A program made the translations under genes and the position numbers. The notes under the pieces were generated by a model. The model searched no databases. It saw only the letters and a program-made list of their open reading frames with translations, and was not told where the DNA came from. 64,000 nucleotides of DNA from the NCBI RefSeq assembly GCF_014205155.1, contig NZ_JACHMX010000001.1, positions 1 through 64,000 on the forward strand. Reading direction: 5' to 3'. Shown here piece by piece: positions 50,306 through 59,966 of the stretch. The stretch comes from Amycolatopsis umgeniensis (lineage in GTDB: Bacteria; Actinomycetota; Actinomycetes; Mycobacteriales; Pseudonocardiaceae). Position 1 is the first letter of the stretch. Each line of letters begins with the position of its first letter.

Positions 50306-51403
50306 ATGGCCGCCACGCGCAGACGATTCCCCGTGTCCTGGACCACCGTCACGCCGGTCCTCGCCATTGTCGTGCTGGCGCTGAGCTGGGGTCACGAGCT
50401 GGGCCCGGTGCCGGTGGTCATCGTCGCGCTCGCCCTCGGCGCCACCGTGCTGGCCGCGGTGCACCACGCCGAAGTGGTCGCGCATCGCGTCGGTGAACCC
50501 TTCGGCTCCCTGGTGCTGGCGATCGCGGTCACGGTCATCGAGGTCGCGCTGATCGTCACGATGATGTCCTCCGGCGGCCCCGAAGCCGGGACGCTGGCCC
50601 GCGACACGGTGTTCGCCGCGGTCATGATCACCACGAACGGCATCGTCGGCATCTCGGTCATGGTCGGTGCCCGCCGCTACGGAGAGACGCACTTCAACCC
50701 GGAAGGCAGTGGCGGCGCCCTCGCCACCGTGGCCACTCTCGCCGCCGTCACCCTCGTCCTGCCGACGTTCACCTTCAGCACCCCGGGCCCCGAGTTCAGC
50801 AGCACGCAGCTGACCTTCGCCGCCGTCGCGTCCCTGCTGTTGTACGGGCTCTTCGTGCTCACTCAGACGGTCCGCCATCGCGACTTCTTCCTGCCTGTCG
50901 ACACCGACGGCTCCGTCAAGGAGGAGGAACACGCCGAGCCACCGACCAACAAGGCGGCGATGACCAGCCTCGGACTGCTGCTGGTCGCGCTGGTCGCCGT
51001 CGTCGGTCTCGCGAAGGTCGAGTCGCCCGCCATCGAAGCCGGGGTCCGCGCGGCCGGTTTCCCTCAGTCGTTCGTCGGGGTCGTGATCGCGCTGCTGGTG
51101 CTGCTGCCCGAGACCCTCGCCGCGACGCGGGCCGCGCGGCGCGACCGGATGCAGACCAGCCTCAACCTCGCCTACGGTTCGGCGATCGCGAGCATCGGGC
51201 TCACCATCCCGACCATCGCGCTCGCGTCGATCTGGCTGGACGGGCCGCTCCTGCTGGGCCTCGGTGCGACCCATATCGTGCTGCTCGCGCTGACGATCGC
51301 GGTCAGCGTGCTCACCGTCGTCCCCGGCCGGGCGACCCGGCTCCAGGGCGGTGTGCACCTGGTGCTGCTGGCGTCGTTCCTGGTACTCGCCGTCAACCCG
51401 TGA
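50306..51403 (+). CDS. chaA: Ca2+/H+ antiporter, ChaA type
   Basis: This 365-residue CaCA-superfamily antiporter has eleven or so membrane helices. The two alpha-repeat signatures are GEPFGSLVLAIAVTVIEVAL near residue 60 and LLPETLAATRAARRDRMQTS near 270. A short acidic cytoplasmic loop (TDGSVKEEEHAEPP) lies between the halves. The ATG at 50306 follows AAGGTGA. It expels Ca2+ (or Na+) in exchange for protons. It is probably monocistronic. Confidence 0.93.
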   Translation: MAATRRRFPVSWTTVTPVLAIVVLALSWGHELGPVPVVIVALALGATVLAAVHHAEVVAHRVGEPFGSLVLAIAVTVIEVALIVTMMSSGGPEAGTLARDTVFAAVMITTNGIVGISVMVGARRYGETHFNPEGSGGALATVATLAAVTLVLPTFTFSTPGPEFSSTQLTFAAVASLLLYGLFVLTQTVRHRDFFLPVDTDGSVKEEEHAEPPTNKAAMTSLGLLLVALVAVVGLAKVESPAIEAGVRAAGFPQSFVGVVIALLVLLPETLAATRAARRDRMQTSLNLAYGSAIASIGLTIPTIALASIWLDGPLLLGLGATHIVLLALTIAVSVLTVVPGRATRLQGGVHLVLLASFLVLAVNP

Positions 51404-51457
51404 CACGAGTCCTCTTCGGACGGTGTTCTGTCGGTGGTCACGGGTAATCTCTGCCTC

Positions 51458-53449
51458 GTGAACGCTCGGGACCGCATCCAAGAACTCGCCGATCAGATCG
51501 TCGTCCTCCGCGACGCCTACTACCGGGGCTCGCCGAAGGTGGCCGATGCCGACTACGACGCGGTCGAGGACGAGCTGCGCGGGCTCATCGAGGCCAACCC
51601 CGAGCTGGCTCCGGATCCGAACCCGCTCGATCAGGTCGGCGCGCCCGCCGTGCTGCACGCGCCCATCCGGCACTCGCGCCCGATGCTGTCGCTGGAGAAG
51701 GCGACCAAACCCGAGCAGGTCGCGGCGTTCTTCACCCGCTTCCCCGGGCAGTCGGTGGTCGTCATGCCGAAGCTCGACGGTCTGTCGCTGGCCCTGGTCT
51801 ACGAAAACGGGCGGCTCGCGCGGGCCGTGACCCGGGGCGACGGGACCACCGGTGACGACGTGACGCCGCTGGTGCGGGCGTTGACGGATGGCGTCCCGGA
51901 GAAGGTCGATGCGCCTGGACGGGTGGAGGTGCGCGGCGAGGCGGTCATGCTGCGTTCCACCTTCGCCGCGTACAACAAGGTGCATCCGGACAAACCGCTG
52001 ATCAACCCGCGCAACGCCGCCGCGGGCACGCTGCGCGCCAAGGATCCGGCCACCGTCTCCGAACGGCGCCTGCGGTTCTTCGCCTTCGATCTGTCCACCG
52101 AACCCGACAGCGCGGAAACCGATCTGGACGGCGCGCTGCGGACTCTCGGCTTCACCGCCGCCGACATGCGGCACTGCGAAGACGCCGAAGCGGCGCAAGC
52201 CGTCATCACGACCATCGAGCAGCAGCGCAACGACCTCGACTACGACCTCGACGGCGCCGTGCTGCGGTTGGCGGATCGCGATGCGTACGCGGCCGCCGGC
52301 ACCCGGTCCAGCTCACCTCGCGGCGCGCTGGCGTTCAAGTTCGCCGCCGAGGAGAAGACCACCGTGCTCGCGGACGTGGTCTGGGACGTCGGCAAGACCG
52401 GCAAGATCGCTCCCGTGGCGTGGCTGGAGCCGGTGTTCGTCGGCGGGACCACCGTCACCCGGGCGACACTGGCCAACCAGGAGGTCATCCGCGCCCGCGG
52501 CATCAAAATCGGCGACACCGTGCTGGTGCGCCGCGCCGGCGACGTCATCCCGTTCGTGGCGGGGGTCTTGGACGCCTCCAAGCGCACCGGCGAGGAGCGG
52601 GAGATCGTGCCGCCGTCGGTGTGCCCGTCGTGCGAAGAACCGCTGACCGAACAGGGCAACAGCCGGGAACTGTTCTGTACCAACGTCGCCTGCCCCGCCC
52701 AGACCGTCCGGCGGCTGATCCACTGGGCTTCACGAGCGGCCGCGGACATCGACGCGATCGGCGGGGTCTGGATCGAGCGGCTCGCCGAGGCCGGGATTCT
52801 CGAACACCCGTCGGACTTCTACCGGCTCACCAAGGAAACGCTGCTGGAGTTCGATCGCATCGGTGACATCTCCGCCACCCGCATGATCGAGTCGATCGAC
52901 GCGAGCCGCGCCGTCGGCCTGCGCCGGGCGCTGATCGGGCTGGCGATCCCGATGGCCTCCGAGGGCACCGCCGCACGACTGTGCCGGGCCGGTTTCGGTT
53001 CGCTGGAGGATGTCGCCGCCGCGGGCGAAGAAGGTCTTGTCGCCGTGGACGACATCGGCCCGAAGGTCGCCGCGTCCCTGATCGAGCACCTGACCCGGTT
53101 GCGCCCCGAGCTCGAGCGGCTGCGAGAGGTCGGCGTCTCGCTGGACGTTCGCGAAGAGGACCTCCCGCCGGTCGTCGTCGCCGGTGCCCCGCTCGAAGGC
53201 AAGACGGTCGTGGTCACCGGGTCGATCAGCGACCCCCGCTCCGGTGAGAAGGTGCCGCGCCCGACCTTCCAGCGGTTGTGCGAAAAGGCGGGCGCGACCA
53301 CCGCGTCGTCGGTCTCGGCGAACACCGACATGCTCATCACCGGCGCGGACGTCGGGGCGAGCAAGATCACCAAGGCCGAGAAGCTCGAAGTCGAGGTCGT
53401 CGACCAAGGGGTGATCTGGCAGCAGCTGATCGCAGCGGGCGTCGTCTAG
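51458..53449 (+). CDS. ligA: NAD-dependent DNA ligase, short form
   Basis: This 663-residue ligase seals nicks in DNA using NAD+. Parts in order: Ia domain (PDPNPLDQVGAPAV), nucleotidyltransferase with the AMP-lysine in VVMPKLDGLSLALVYENG, OB fold (IKIGDTVLVRRAGDVIPFV), four-Cys zinc finger (CPSCEEPL, FCTNVACPAQ), helix-hairpin-helix repeats (about 460-570) and a C-terminal BRCT domain (LEGKTVVVTGSISDPRSG). It is shorter than the usual actinobacterial housekeeping LigA (about 700-730) and stands alone, so it could be a second ligase. The GTG at 51458 was preferred to an upstream GTG at 51434. Confidence 0.93.
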   Translation: MNARDRIQELADQIVVLRDAYYRGSPKVADADYDAVEDELRGLIEANPELAPDPNPLDQVGAPAVLHAPIRHSRPMLSLEKATKPEQVAAFFTRFPGQSVVVMPKLDGLSLALVYENGRLARAVTRGDGTTGDDVTPLVRALTDGVPEKVDAPGRVEVRGEAVMLRSTFAAYNKVHPDKPLINPRNAAAGTLRAKDPATVSERRLRFFAFDLSTEPDSAETDLDGALRTLGFTAADMRHCEDAEAAQAVITTIEQQRNDLDYDLDGAVLRLADRDAYAAAGTRSSSPRGALAFKFAAEEKTTVLADVVWDVGKTGKIAPVAWLEPVFVGGTTVTRATLANQEVIRARGIKIGDTVLVRRAGDVIPFVAGVLDASKRTGEEREIVPPSVCPSCEEPLTEQGNSRELFCTNVACPAQTVRRLIHWASRAAADIDAIGGVWIERLAEAGILEHPSDFYRLTKETLLEFDRIGDISATRMIESIDASRAVGLRRALIGLAIPMASEGTAARLCRAGFGSLEDVAAAGEEGLVAVDDIGPKVAASLIEHLTRLRPELERLREVGVSLDVREEDLPPVVVAGAPLEGKTVVVTGSISDPRSGEKVPRPTFQRLCEKAGATTASSVSANTDMLITGADVGASKITKAEKLEVEVVDQGVIWQQLIAAGVV

Positions 53450-53505
53450 CAGGCGCGGCTGGAGGTGGCTGCTGGTGCGCGCGGGGCTGGCGTAGCGATC
53501 GCAAG

Positions 53506-53558
53506 TCCGTGAAGGCCTCCTTCACTACCCTCAGGGTAGGCAAGGAGGCCTTCACGGA
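53506..53558. repeat. Dispersed palindromic repeat, family A copy 2 (bidirectional terminator)
   Basis: TCCGTGAAGGCCTCCTT and its exact complement form a 17-bp stem with an inner TACCCT-c-AGGGTA stem. It lies between the convergent ligase and terpene synthase genes. Same family as 20896-20939. Confidence 0.85.
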
Positions 53559-53635
53559 CCGGGCCCGCGACCAACCGCAGCCAGCATCCAGTAGGCACTG
53601 ACGACACGCCGCGCGGCTCTAACTCGAAACGCCGC

Positions 53636-54781
53636 TCACGACGCCGCGGGTTTCGTCCGGTACCGCGGGCTCGTCGAGTGCCATTCGAACCCGCCGCCCA
53701 TCCACCCCCGCAACCCTCGTAAGAACCGTTGCAGTTCGGGGGAAGGCACCGCGCTCAGCTTCTCGTGCGCCGACTGGAAGTCCCGGACGACGTCGTTGTG
53801 CAGTTCGACGGTGATCGCCGTGGCCTCTTCGATCGAGCACTTCCGGTCGTCGGCGATCAGCAGGACAGCGTTGCAGGGCGGCGACTCGTCCTCCAGATCC
53901 TTGGTGACCGAGTGCACGTCGTTGACGAGCACGGACGCCGTTCCCGCTTGGATCGCCGCCTCGCGGACCCGGGGGTCGTAGTAGAGGTTCGACGTCAGTT
54001 CGTACCCGCCGAGGACGTCGATCAACGTCATCGACGTGTAGAAACTGTCGTGCTGCCGGGCCGCGAGGTACTCCCATGCCGGCGGGTATTTCCCGCTGTG
54101 GCGCCATGCCGCGTAGGCGGTCCAGCTCACGAACATCGCGAAGGTCGAGTAGCACACACGTTGCGCCTGAGCGGCCGTCCCGAACGCCCGCAGGTACTCC
54201 ATGCCCGAATTCAGCGCCACCAGAACCCGATCGTTCCGCAGTGTTTCGTCGAGCTCGCGGCTGAACTCGCCCAAGGACGGCACCGGGTCCATCGCGGCCA
54301 TCGCCAACGCGAGCTTCGGCGGCAGCTCCGCCGGTACCGCGCCGAGTGAGGTGTCGTCGGCGTAGAGATCGTCGGCCGCCCACCAGGCCGCGTTGAGCTT
54401 CGCCGAGATCAGCAGGCGGTCCGGGTCCTCGCAGTCCGGGTGGGCGAGCATGACGAGCCTGCCGAAGCCCGCCTTCCCGATCTGTTCGCATTCCTCCTCA
54501 CTGAAACCGCACTCCCCCGCCCACGCCACCAGTCGCCGGTCGACCTCCTCACCCAGTGGATCGTTGATCCGTTCGGTGACGGGGCAGTACAGCGGCGGTG
54601 CCGAACCGTCGCCCCACGGCCGGTACGCGTACGCGGGGTCGAGAACGGGCGCCTCCGGCGGCGGAGTTTCCTCCGCCGCCGGAGAAACAGCGGTCAGCCG
54701 GGCCGCCAGCCGGGCGGCGGACGTGCCCAGTCCGCTCGGACCGGCCAGCAACGTGGCCAGCGCACCGTGTTCCGTCATCAC
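53636..54781 (-). CDS. 2-methylisoborneol synthase-like terpene cyclase
   Basis: This 381-residue class I terpene cyclase converts 2-methyl-GPP to 2-methylisoborneol. Metal motifs are DDLYADDTS near residue 141 and the NSE triad NDVHSVTKDLEDE near 290. The first 45 residues are low-complexity and Pro/Ala-rich and contain LATLLAGPSGLGTSAARLA, matching the cargo-loading motif that takes such cyclases into family 2B encapsulin shells. Genes for two such shells and for the GPP methyltransferase lie directly upstream in the same operon, so the assignment is firm. The product could still be another methylated monoterpenoid. Confidence 0.94.
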   Translation of the reverse strand: MMTEHGALATLLAGPSGLGTSAARLAARLTAVSPAAEETPPPEAPVLDPAYAYRPWGDGSAPPLYCPVTERINDPLGEEVDRRLVAWAGECGFSEEECEQIGKAGFGRLVMLAHPDCEDPDRLLISAKLNAAWWAADDLYADDTSLGAVPAELPPKLALAMAAMDPVPSLGEFSRELDETLRNDRVLVALNSGMEYLRAFGTAAQAQRVCYSTFAMFVSWTAYAAWRHSGKYPPAWEYLAARQHDSFYTSMTLIDVLGGYELTSNLYYDPRVREAAIQAGTASVLVNDVHSVTKDLEDESPPCNAVLLIADDRKCSIEEATAITVELHNDVVRDFQSAHEKLSAVPSPELQRFLRGLRGWMGGGFEWHSTSPRYRTKPAAS

Positions 54782-54805
54782 TTCACTCCGGTGGTCTCGC
54801 GGGGA

Positions 54806-55726
54806 TCAGACGCGGTCCGCGGCGATGAGCAGGTAGTGGAAGCTGCCTTCGCGATAGGCGTCGAGGAACGGCTTCTCGACGCCTGTCGCCACCGACGACT
54901 TCGCCCGCAGTTCCCAGTACGGGATCGTGTCCGCCGTCAGATCCACCACCGAGATCGGCACCAGATCGTTCGCCGTCATCGCCTTGAAGTACTGGCTGCG
55001 CGGGTGGATGTTGCAGGTGTAGTGCTGGTCGATCTGCGCGACGGCCTTGGACCGGCCACCGGTCACGTCGTTGTAGCACCCGGTGATGGTGACGTAGCGC
55101 CCGCCGAACTCCAGTTGCCGCGCGTGCTCGGCGAAGAGCTCGTGGAGATCCACGTACATGGTGCTTTCGTTGTTCCAGATCGCCTTGCGCGATCCGGTTT
55201 CGAAGCCGGTGTCGAGCATGTTGCGGAAGTGGTAGCGCACCCGGTCGGCGACGCCCCTGATCTCCGCCTGGTGATTGGCGAATTCGACCTGCTTCTCCGA
55301 GATCGAGATCCCGTCCACGTGGCAGCCGAAGCGGGCGTTGGCCATGATGCTGGAGCCACCTCGTCCGCATCCGGCGTCGAGGAGCCTGTCGCCCGGTCCC
55401 ACGTCACCGAGGTGATCGAGCAGGACGTCGGCCTGCGCTGTCTCCAGCCGGTGCATTTCGGCGATGATCCGCTCGTCGCGGGTGCTCTCGGGGCCCTCCA
55501 GCACCGACCAGTCGACCTCCCCCACCCCGTAGTGGTGATGGTAGAGCCCGTCCACGTCGCCCAGCCGCAGGTTTACCGGGTCCTTCTCCTTGTTCCAGTA
55601 CGACGCCACCGACTTCTGGTACTCGGTGCGCAGCACTTTGGCAGGAGCGGGGGTACGGGCGATCGTCACGTGGGTGGTCCTTTCTGGAGCATTGGTGTTC
55701 GTTGTGGTCGCCGGACGAGGGGTCAT
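54806..55726 (-). CDS. Geranyl diphosphate 2-C-methyltransferase
   Basis: This SAM enzyme of about 306 residues methylates GPP at C-2, the first step to 2-methylisoborneol. Motifs: [20 protein letters not shown] near the N-terminus, SAM site [20 protein letters not shown], and [18 protein letters not shown]. The ATG at 55726 overlaps the shell-protein stop (ATGA), but the GTG at 55669 follows AGAAAGGA and gives an N-terminus closer to known enzymes, so either may be used. It lies 24 bases before the cyclase gene. Confidence 0.94.
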   Translation of the reverse strand: MTPRPATTTNTNAPERTTHVTIARTPAPAKVLRTEYQKSVASYWNKEKDPVNLRLGDVDGLYHHHYGVGEVDWSVLEGPESTRDERIIAEMHRLETAQADVLLDHLGDVGPGDRLLDAGCGRGGSSIMANARFGCHVDGISISEKQVEFANHQAEIRGVADRVRYHFRNMLDTGFETGSRKAIWNNESTMYVDLHELFAEHARQLEFGGRYVTITGCYNDVTGGRSKAVAQIDQHYTCNIHPRSQYFKAMTANDLVPISVVDLTADTIPYWELRAKSSVATGVEKPFLDAYREGSFHYLLIAADRV

Positions 55727-57111
55727 CTTGCGACCTCGACGTTCTCGAGGACACCGAGCGCGTCGGGTACGAGCACGGCGGCCGAGTAGTAGGTGCTCAC
55801 CAGATAGGTGGCGACAGCCTTCTCGGTGATGCCGTCGAAACGCACGTTCAGGCCCGGCTCGTATTCGTCGGGCAGGCCGGTCTGGTGCAGGCCGATCACG
55901 CCGTTGTCCTCCAGGCCCGTTCGCATGGCGAGGATCGAGGACGTGCCGGCCTCGGTGATCGGGATCTTGTCGCAGGGCAGGAGCGGCACCCCACGCCACG
56001 CGGCGACGACCTTGCCGTCGACCGTGGTGCCTTCCGGGTACAGGCTGCGGCGTGTGCATTCCCTGCCGAAAGCGGCGATCGCACGCGGATGGGCGAGGAA
56101 GAACTTCGTCTTGCGGCGACGGCTGACGAGTTCGTCCATGTCGTCGGGCGTCGGCGGACCCGACCGGGTCTGGAACCGCGATTTCAGGTCGGCGTTGTGC
56201 AGCAGCCCGAACTCGCGGTTGTTGATCAGGTCGTACTCCTGCCGCTCCCGCAGCGCCGACACGGTCAGCCGGAGCTGCTCGTCGAACTGGTCCATCGGCC
56301 CGTTGTAGAGGTCGGTCACCCGCGTGTGCACTCGCAGCGCCGTCTGCGCGACGGCCAGGTCGTACTCGCGCGGCGAGATCTCGTAGTCGACGAACGTGCC
56401 CGGCAGCGGCGGCTCGCCGTCGTGCCCCGAGGACATCCCGATCTCGGACTCACCCTTGGCGTTCTGCGGCTTTCCCTTGTGCGCCAGCATGTCCTGCACG
56501 TGCCGGCGCATCGCCTCCGATCGGCCGTTGAGGTCGGCGAAATCGTCGGCGCGCAGGGTCAGCACGGTCACCGGGGTGACGGCCTTGACGGTGAACGGCC
56601 AGTTCCGGTCGATGCCGGCGAGCATTTCGTCACCGAAGTGGTCACCGTCGGCCATGCCGCCGATGGCGGCCTCGGTGCCGTACTCCCCCGGTGCCACCTT
56701 GGCGACCTTGCCGTGCGCGACCAGCACGACCTCGTCGAGCGGGGAGCCGTGGCTGACGATGGTCTCGCCGGGCTGGTACTCGTGCTGCACGAACCTGTCG
56801 GCGAGCGCGGTGAGCGTGTCCTCGTCGTCGAAACCCCGCAACAGCGCCAATTCCGCGAGTTCCTGCGGGACGACCCTGACCTCGGTGCCGACGTTGGTGA
56901 AGCTCACCCGCCCGTCGCCGATGGCGTAGGTCAGGCGCCGGTTGACCCGGAAGGTGCCACCGGTCGCCTCGACCCAGGGCAGCATCTTCAGCAACCAGCG
57001 CGGCGTGATGCTCTGCATCTGCGGCCGCGTCTTGGTGGTCGTCGCCAGGTTTCGTGCGGCGGCCGGGCCGAGACTGAGCCGCCGGTCGGCCTCCGGCGTC
57101 GTGGCGGTCAT
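55723..57111 (-). CDS. Family 2B encapsulin shell protein, copy 2
   Basis: This 462-residue protein has an HK97-type shell fold with an inserted cyclic-nucleotide-binding-like domain (about 100-210; [31 protein letters not shown]). Family marks are [20 protein letters not shown] at the start, [20 protein letters not shown], and [20 protein letters not shown] at the C-terminus. Such shells hold the 2-methylisoborneol synthase. It differs from the upstream copy at many positions, so the shell is probably built of two proteins. Overlaps both neighbours by 4 bases. Confidence 0.93.
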   Translation of the reverse strand: MTATTPEADRRLSLGPAAARNLATTTKTRPQMQSITPRWLLKMLPWVEATGGTFRVNRRLTYAIGDGRVSFTNVGTEVRVVPQELAELALLRGFDDEDTLTALADRFVQHEYQPGETIVSHGSPLDEVVLVAHGKVAKVAPGEYGTEAAIGGMADGDHFGDEMLAGIDRNWPFTVKAVTPVTVLTLRADDFADLNGRSEAMRRHVQDMLAHKGKPQNAKGESEIGMSSGHDGEPPLPGTFVDYEISPREYDLAVAQTALRVHTRVTDLYNGPMDQFDEQLRLTVSALRERQEYDLINNREFGLLHNADLKSRFQTRSGPPTPDDMDELVSRRRKTKFFLAHPRAIAAFGRECTRRSLYPEGTTVDGKVVAAWRGVPLLPCDKIPITEAGTSSILAMRTGLEDNGVIGLHQTGLPDEYEPGLNVRFDGITEKAVATYLVSTYYSAAVLVPDALGVLENVEVAR

Positions 57112-58529
57112 CCTTCGCGGCCGAGTTCGGCGGCTTCGAGCACGGCCAACGCGTCCGGCACGAGCACGGCGGCGGAGTAGTACGTGCTGACGAGGTAGGA
57201 GATGATGGCCTGCTCGGAGATCCCCATGAAGCGGACGTTCAGGCCGGGCTCGTACTCGTCGGGCAGACCGATCTGACGCAGGCCGACCACACCCTGGTTC
57301 TTCTCGCCGGTGCGCATCAGCAGCACGGAACTGGTGCTGGTCTGGCTCACCGGGATCTTGTTGCACGGCAGGATCGGGACCCCGCGCCAGGACGGCACCT
57401 TGTGCCCGCCGAGATCGGTGCCTGTCGGGTAGATGCCGCGTTTGCTGCACTCGCGGCTGAACGCGGCGATCGTGCGCGGATGCGCGAGGAAGAAGCCGGG
57501 TTCCTTCCACACCAAGGCGAGCAGGTCGTCGAAGTCGTCCGGAGTGGGCGGACCGGTGCGCGTCGCGATGCGCTGGGTGAAGTCGGCGTTGTTGAGCAGG
57601 CCGAAGTCCGCGTTGTTGATCATTTCGTGCTCTTGCCGCTCGCGCAGCGCCTCGATGGTCAGCCGCAACTGCTGCTCGGTCTGATCCATCGGCTGGTTGT
57701 AGAGGTCGGAGACCCGGCTGTGGACCCGCAGCACGGTCTGGGCGACGCTCAGTTCGTATTCCCGCGGCGAGGTCTCGTAGTCGACGAAGGTGCCCGGCAG
57801 CAGCGGCTCACCGTCGTGACCGGAGGAGATGTCGATCTCGGCTTCACCGAAGTCGTTGGCGCGCCCGGTGTCCTGCGACGCCTGCTCGATCTGCGCTTGC
57901 AGCGACTCGGACTGCTCCAGCACGTGCTCGAAGGCCTGACGGGTCAGGGTCAGCACCGTGCAGGCGGTGGCGGCCTTCGCGGTGAACTCCCAGATGCCGT
58001 CGCCGTCGACGAGGGCCTGCGCGCCGAAGTAGTCGCCGTCCTTGACCACGCCCAGCGCGGTCTCGTCACCGTAATGACCGGGGCCGGTCTTGGTGATCTT
58101 GCCGTGCGCGATGAGATAGACCCGATCGGCCCGGTGCCCGAATTCGACGAGCACGTCACCCGCCGCCACTTCCTGCTGCTCGAAGCGGCGGGCGAGTTCG
58201 GCGAGTACCTCTTCGTCGTCGTACCCCTTGAGCGGCTTGAGTTCTCCCAGTTCCGCCGGGATCACACTCACCTCGGTGCCGGCCTTCGAGAACGTCACCC
58301 GTCCGTCACCGACCGCGTAATTGAGCCGTCGGTTGACCCGGTAGGCGCCGCCGTTGACCTGAACCCATTCGAGCATCTTCAGCAGCCACCGGGACGAAAT
58401 TCCCTGCATCTGCGGAACGGATTTGGTCGTTGTCGCCAGATTGCGCGCGGCGGCCCGGCCCAAACTCAGCTGCGGATTTCCCGCCCCCTGGACACCTTCG
58501 GCGGAAGTGTCCGATTCGGTCACGGTCAC
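57108..58529 (-). CDS. Family 2B encapsulin shell protein, copy 1
   Basis: This 473-residue shell protein is the first gene of the operon. Marks: [20 protein letters not shown] near residue 20, cNMP-type domain (about 110-225; [34 protein letters not shown]), [20 protein letters not shown], and [20 protein letters not shown] at the end. The GTG at 58529 is preferred; another GTG at 58541 is possible. It shares its upstream region with a divergent ArsR gene, though 438 bases apart. In known systems shell and cyclase assemble in the cytoplasm. Confidence 0.93.
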   Translation of the reverse strand: MTVTESDTSAEGVQGAGNPQLSLGRAAARNLATTTKSVPQMQGISSRWLLKMLEWVQVNGGAYRVNRRLNYAVGDGRVTFSKAGTEVSVIPAELGELKPLKGYDDEEVLAELARRFEQQEVAAGDVLVEFGHRADRVYLIAHGKITKTGPGHYGDETALGVVKDGDYFGAQALVDGDGIWEFTAKAATACTVLTLTRQAFEHVLEQSESLQAQIEQASQDTGRANDFGEAEIDISSGHDGEPLLPGTFVDYETSPREYELSVAQTVLRVHSRVSDLYNQPMDQTEQQLRLTIEALRERQEHEMINNADFGLLNNADFTQRIATRTGPPTPDDFDDLLALVWKEPGFFLAHPRTIAAFSRECSKRGIYPTGTDLGGHKVPSWRGVPILPCNKIPVSQTSTSSVLLMRTGEKNQGVVGLRQIGLPDEYEPGLNVRFMGISEQAIISYLVSTYYSAAVLVPDALAVLEAAELGREG

Positions 58530-58967
58530 AGCAAGGTCCACCCTTCGATAGTCGCGTGAACAAACAAGATCCACAATTCGCGGCGTGCCGGTTCTGCCCC
58601 GAAGTGCGGCCCCCGCAAGGATCAACATAGCAAGGTGATTTGCCCGCACAAGCGCACTTTCGGGTAGTGAGAAAAGGCCACCCGAATGCCGCTTTCCCCA
58701 TTATGCGGGAACCCATCCGCCGTCATTACTCGGCGCTTTAATGCGCCCACACAATCGGTCCAGCGATTGTTCTGAAGTGTTAGACGACGCCACCGCAGGA
58801 CTCCCGGGCGTACGTGCGATGCGGCCGTTGGAGGGGCGGCGCGAGTCCTTTCGGGTCACCCTCGCGCTCGTGTTCGACGCTGGCTTGACAGACAGCGACG
58901 AAACAGAGGGTCGCGCCCGGACACTCCGTCGTGTTGACATGTCAGCCAATGCTGTACTGTTCCGTCT
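58530..58967. promoter_or_regulatory. Divergent region between the 2-MIB operon and the ArsR gene
   Basis: 438 bases without a gene. The left part should contain the 2-MIB operon promoter. The right part has TTGACA (58934-58939) inside the palindrome TGACATGTCA (58935-58944), with a possible -10 TGTACT about 17 bases on. This overlap of a palindrome with a -35 box is a good ArsR operator candidate. Confidence 0.5.
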
Positions 58968-59306
58968 GTGCTGACGTGTGAAACCCAGGGCGCCGCGCTC
59001 GCCCGGCTCGGTCGTGCCCTCGCCGACCCGAACCGGTGCAGAATCCTGGTCGCCCTGCTCGAAGGCGTGAGCTATCCCGGTCAGCTGGCGGGACAACTCG
59101 GCCTGAGCCGCTCCAATGTGTCCAACCATCTCGCTTGCCTGCGAGGCTGCGGGCTGGTCGTGGCCACTTACGAAGGCAGGCAGGTCCGCTACGCACTGGC
59201 GGACGCCCATCTCGCCCGTGCGTTGCGAGAACTGGTGCAGGTCGTGCTCGCCGTCGACACCGCGGAGCCCTGTGTGGACGACGCCGGTCTCGAAGTGCTC
59301 CGATGA
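58968..59306 (+). CDS. ArsR family metal-responsive regulator (CmtR-like)
   Basis: This 112-residue ArsR protein has an HTH (YPGQLAGQLGLSRSNVSNHL) and Cys residues at LTCETQG near the start, LACLRGCGLV in the recognition helix region, and PCVDD near the C-terminus, the pattern of CmtR-like Cd/Pb sensors. GTG start. It overlaps the CDF exporter gene (ATGA), which it should control. Confidence 0.9.
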   Translation: MLTCETQGAALARLGRALADPNRCRILVALLEGVSYPGQLAGQLGLSRSNVSNHLACLRGCGLVVATYEGRQVRYALADAHLARALRELVQVVLAVDTAEPCVDDAGLEVLR

Positions 59307-59956
59307 GCGTCGAAAGCGGATCCTGCGCGGACGGTTGCTGCGCGACGGCATCCACAGTGGACGAGGATCGCCGGATCGTGCTGTCGCGGCGGGTCCGGCT
59401 CCTGGTCGCCGCGACGATCACCTACAACGTCATCGAAGCCGTCATCGCCATCTCCGCGGGCACCATCGCGTCCTCGACCGCTCTGATCGGCTTCGGCCTG
59501 GACTCGGTCATCGAGGTCGCGTCAGCCACCGCCGTCGCCTGGCAGTTCTCCGGTAAGGATCCGGAAGCGCGGGAACGCACCGCGCTCAAGGTCATCGCGG
59601 TGTCCTTCTTCGCGCTGGCCGCCTATGTCACCGTCGAATCCGTCCGCACGCTCTTCGGCGCCGGCCCCGCCGAGCACTCCACCGTCGGGATCGTGCTGGC
59701 GGCGGTCTCACTGCTCGTGATGCCCTTCCTGTCCCACGCTCAGCGTCGCGCCGGGCGCGAACTCGGCTCCGCGAGCGCCGTCGCCGACTCGAAGCAGACC
59801 TTGCTCTGCACCTACCTTTCCGGTGTGCTGCTCGTCGGGTTGCTGCTCAACAGCCTCTTCGGCTGGTACTGGGCCGATCCGCTGGTCGCACTCGTCATCG
59901 CCGCCGTCGCGATCAAGGAAGGCCGCGAAGCCTGGCGCGGTGAGCACTGCTGTTGA
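59303..59956 (+). CDS. Cation diffusion facilitator family exporter
   Basis: This 217-residue membrane protein has a Cys-rich N-terminus (GSCADGCCATAS), six helices, and metal-site motifs GFGLDSVIEVASA near residue 70 and ASAVADSKQTLLCTYL near 155. It ends EHCC, without the long cytoplasmic domain of typical CDF proteins. It is probably an exporter for Cd, Zn, Co or Pb driven by protons. It is coupled to the ArsR regulator. The methyltransferase gene follows 10 bases later. Confidence 0.9.
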   Translation: MSVESGSCADGCCATASTVDEDRRIVLSRRVRLLVAATITYNVIEAVIAISAGTIASSTALIGFGLDSVIEVASATAVAWQFSGKDPEARERTALKVIAVSFFALAAYVTVESVRTLFGAGPAEHSTVGIVLAAVSLLVMPFLSHAQRRAGRELGSASAVADSKQTLLCTYLSGVLLVGLLLNSLFGWYWADPLVALVIAAVAIKEGREAWRGEHCC

Positions 59957-59966
59957 AAGGAGCGCC

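Noticed and set aside
50279..52198. 639-codon minus-strand frame
   Set aside because: Antisense to the Ca2+/H+ antiporter and ligase genes; low-complexity charged sequence.
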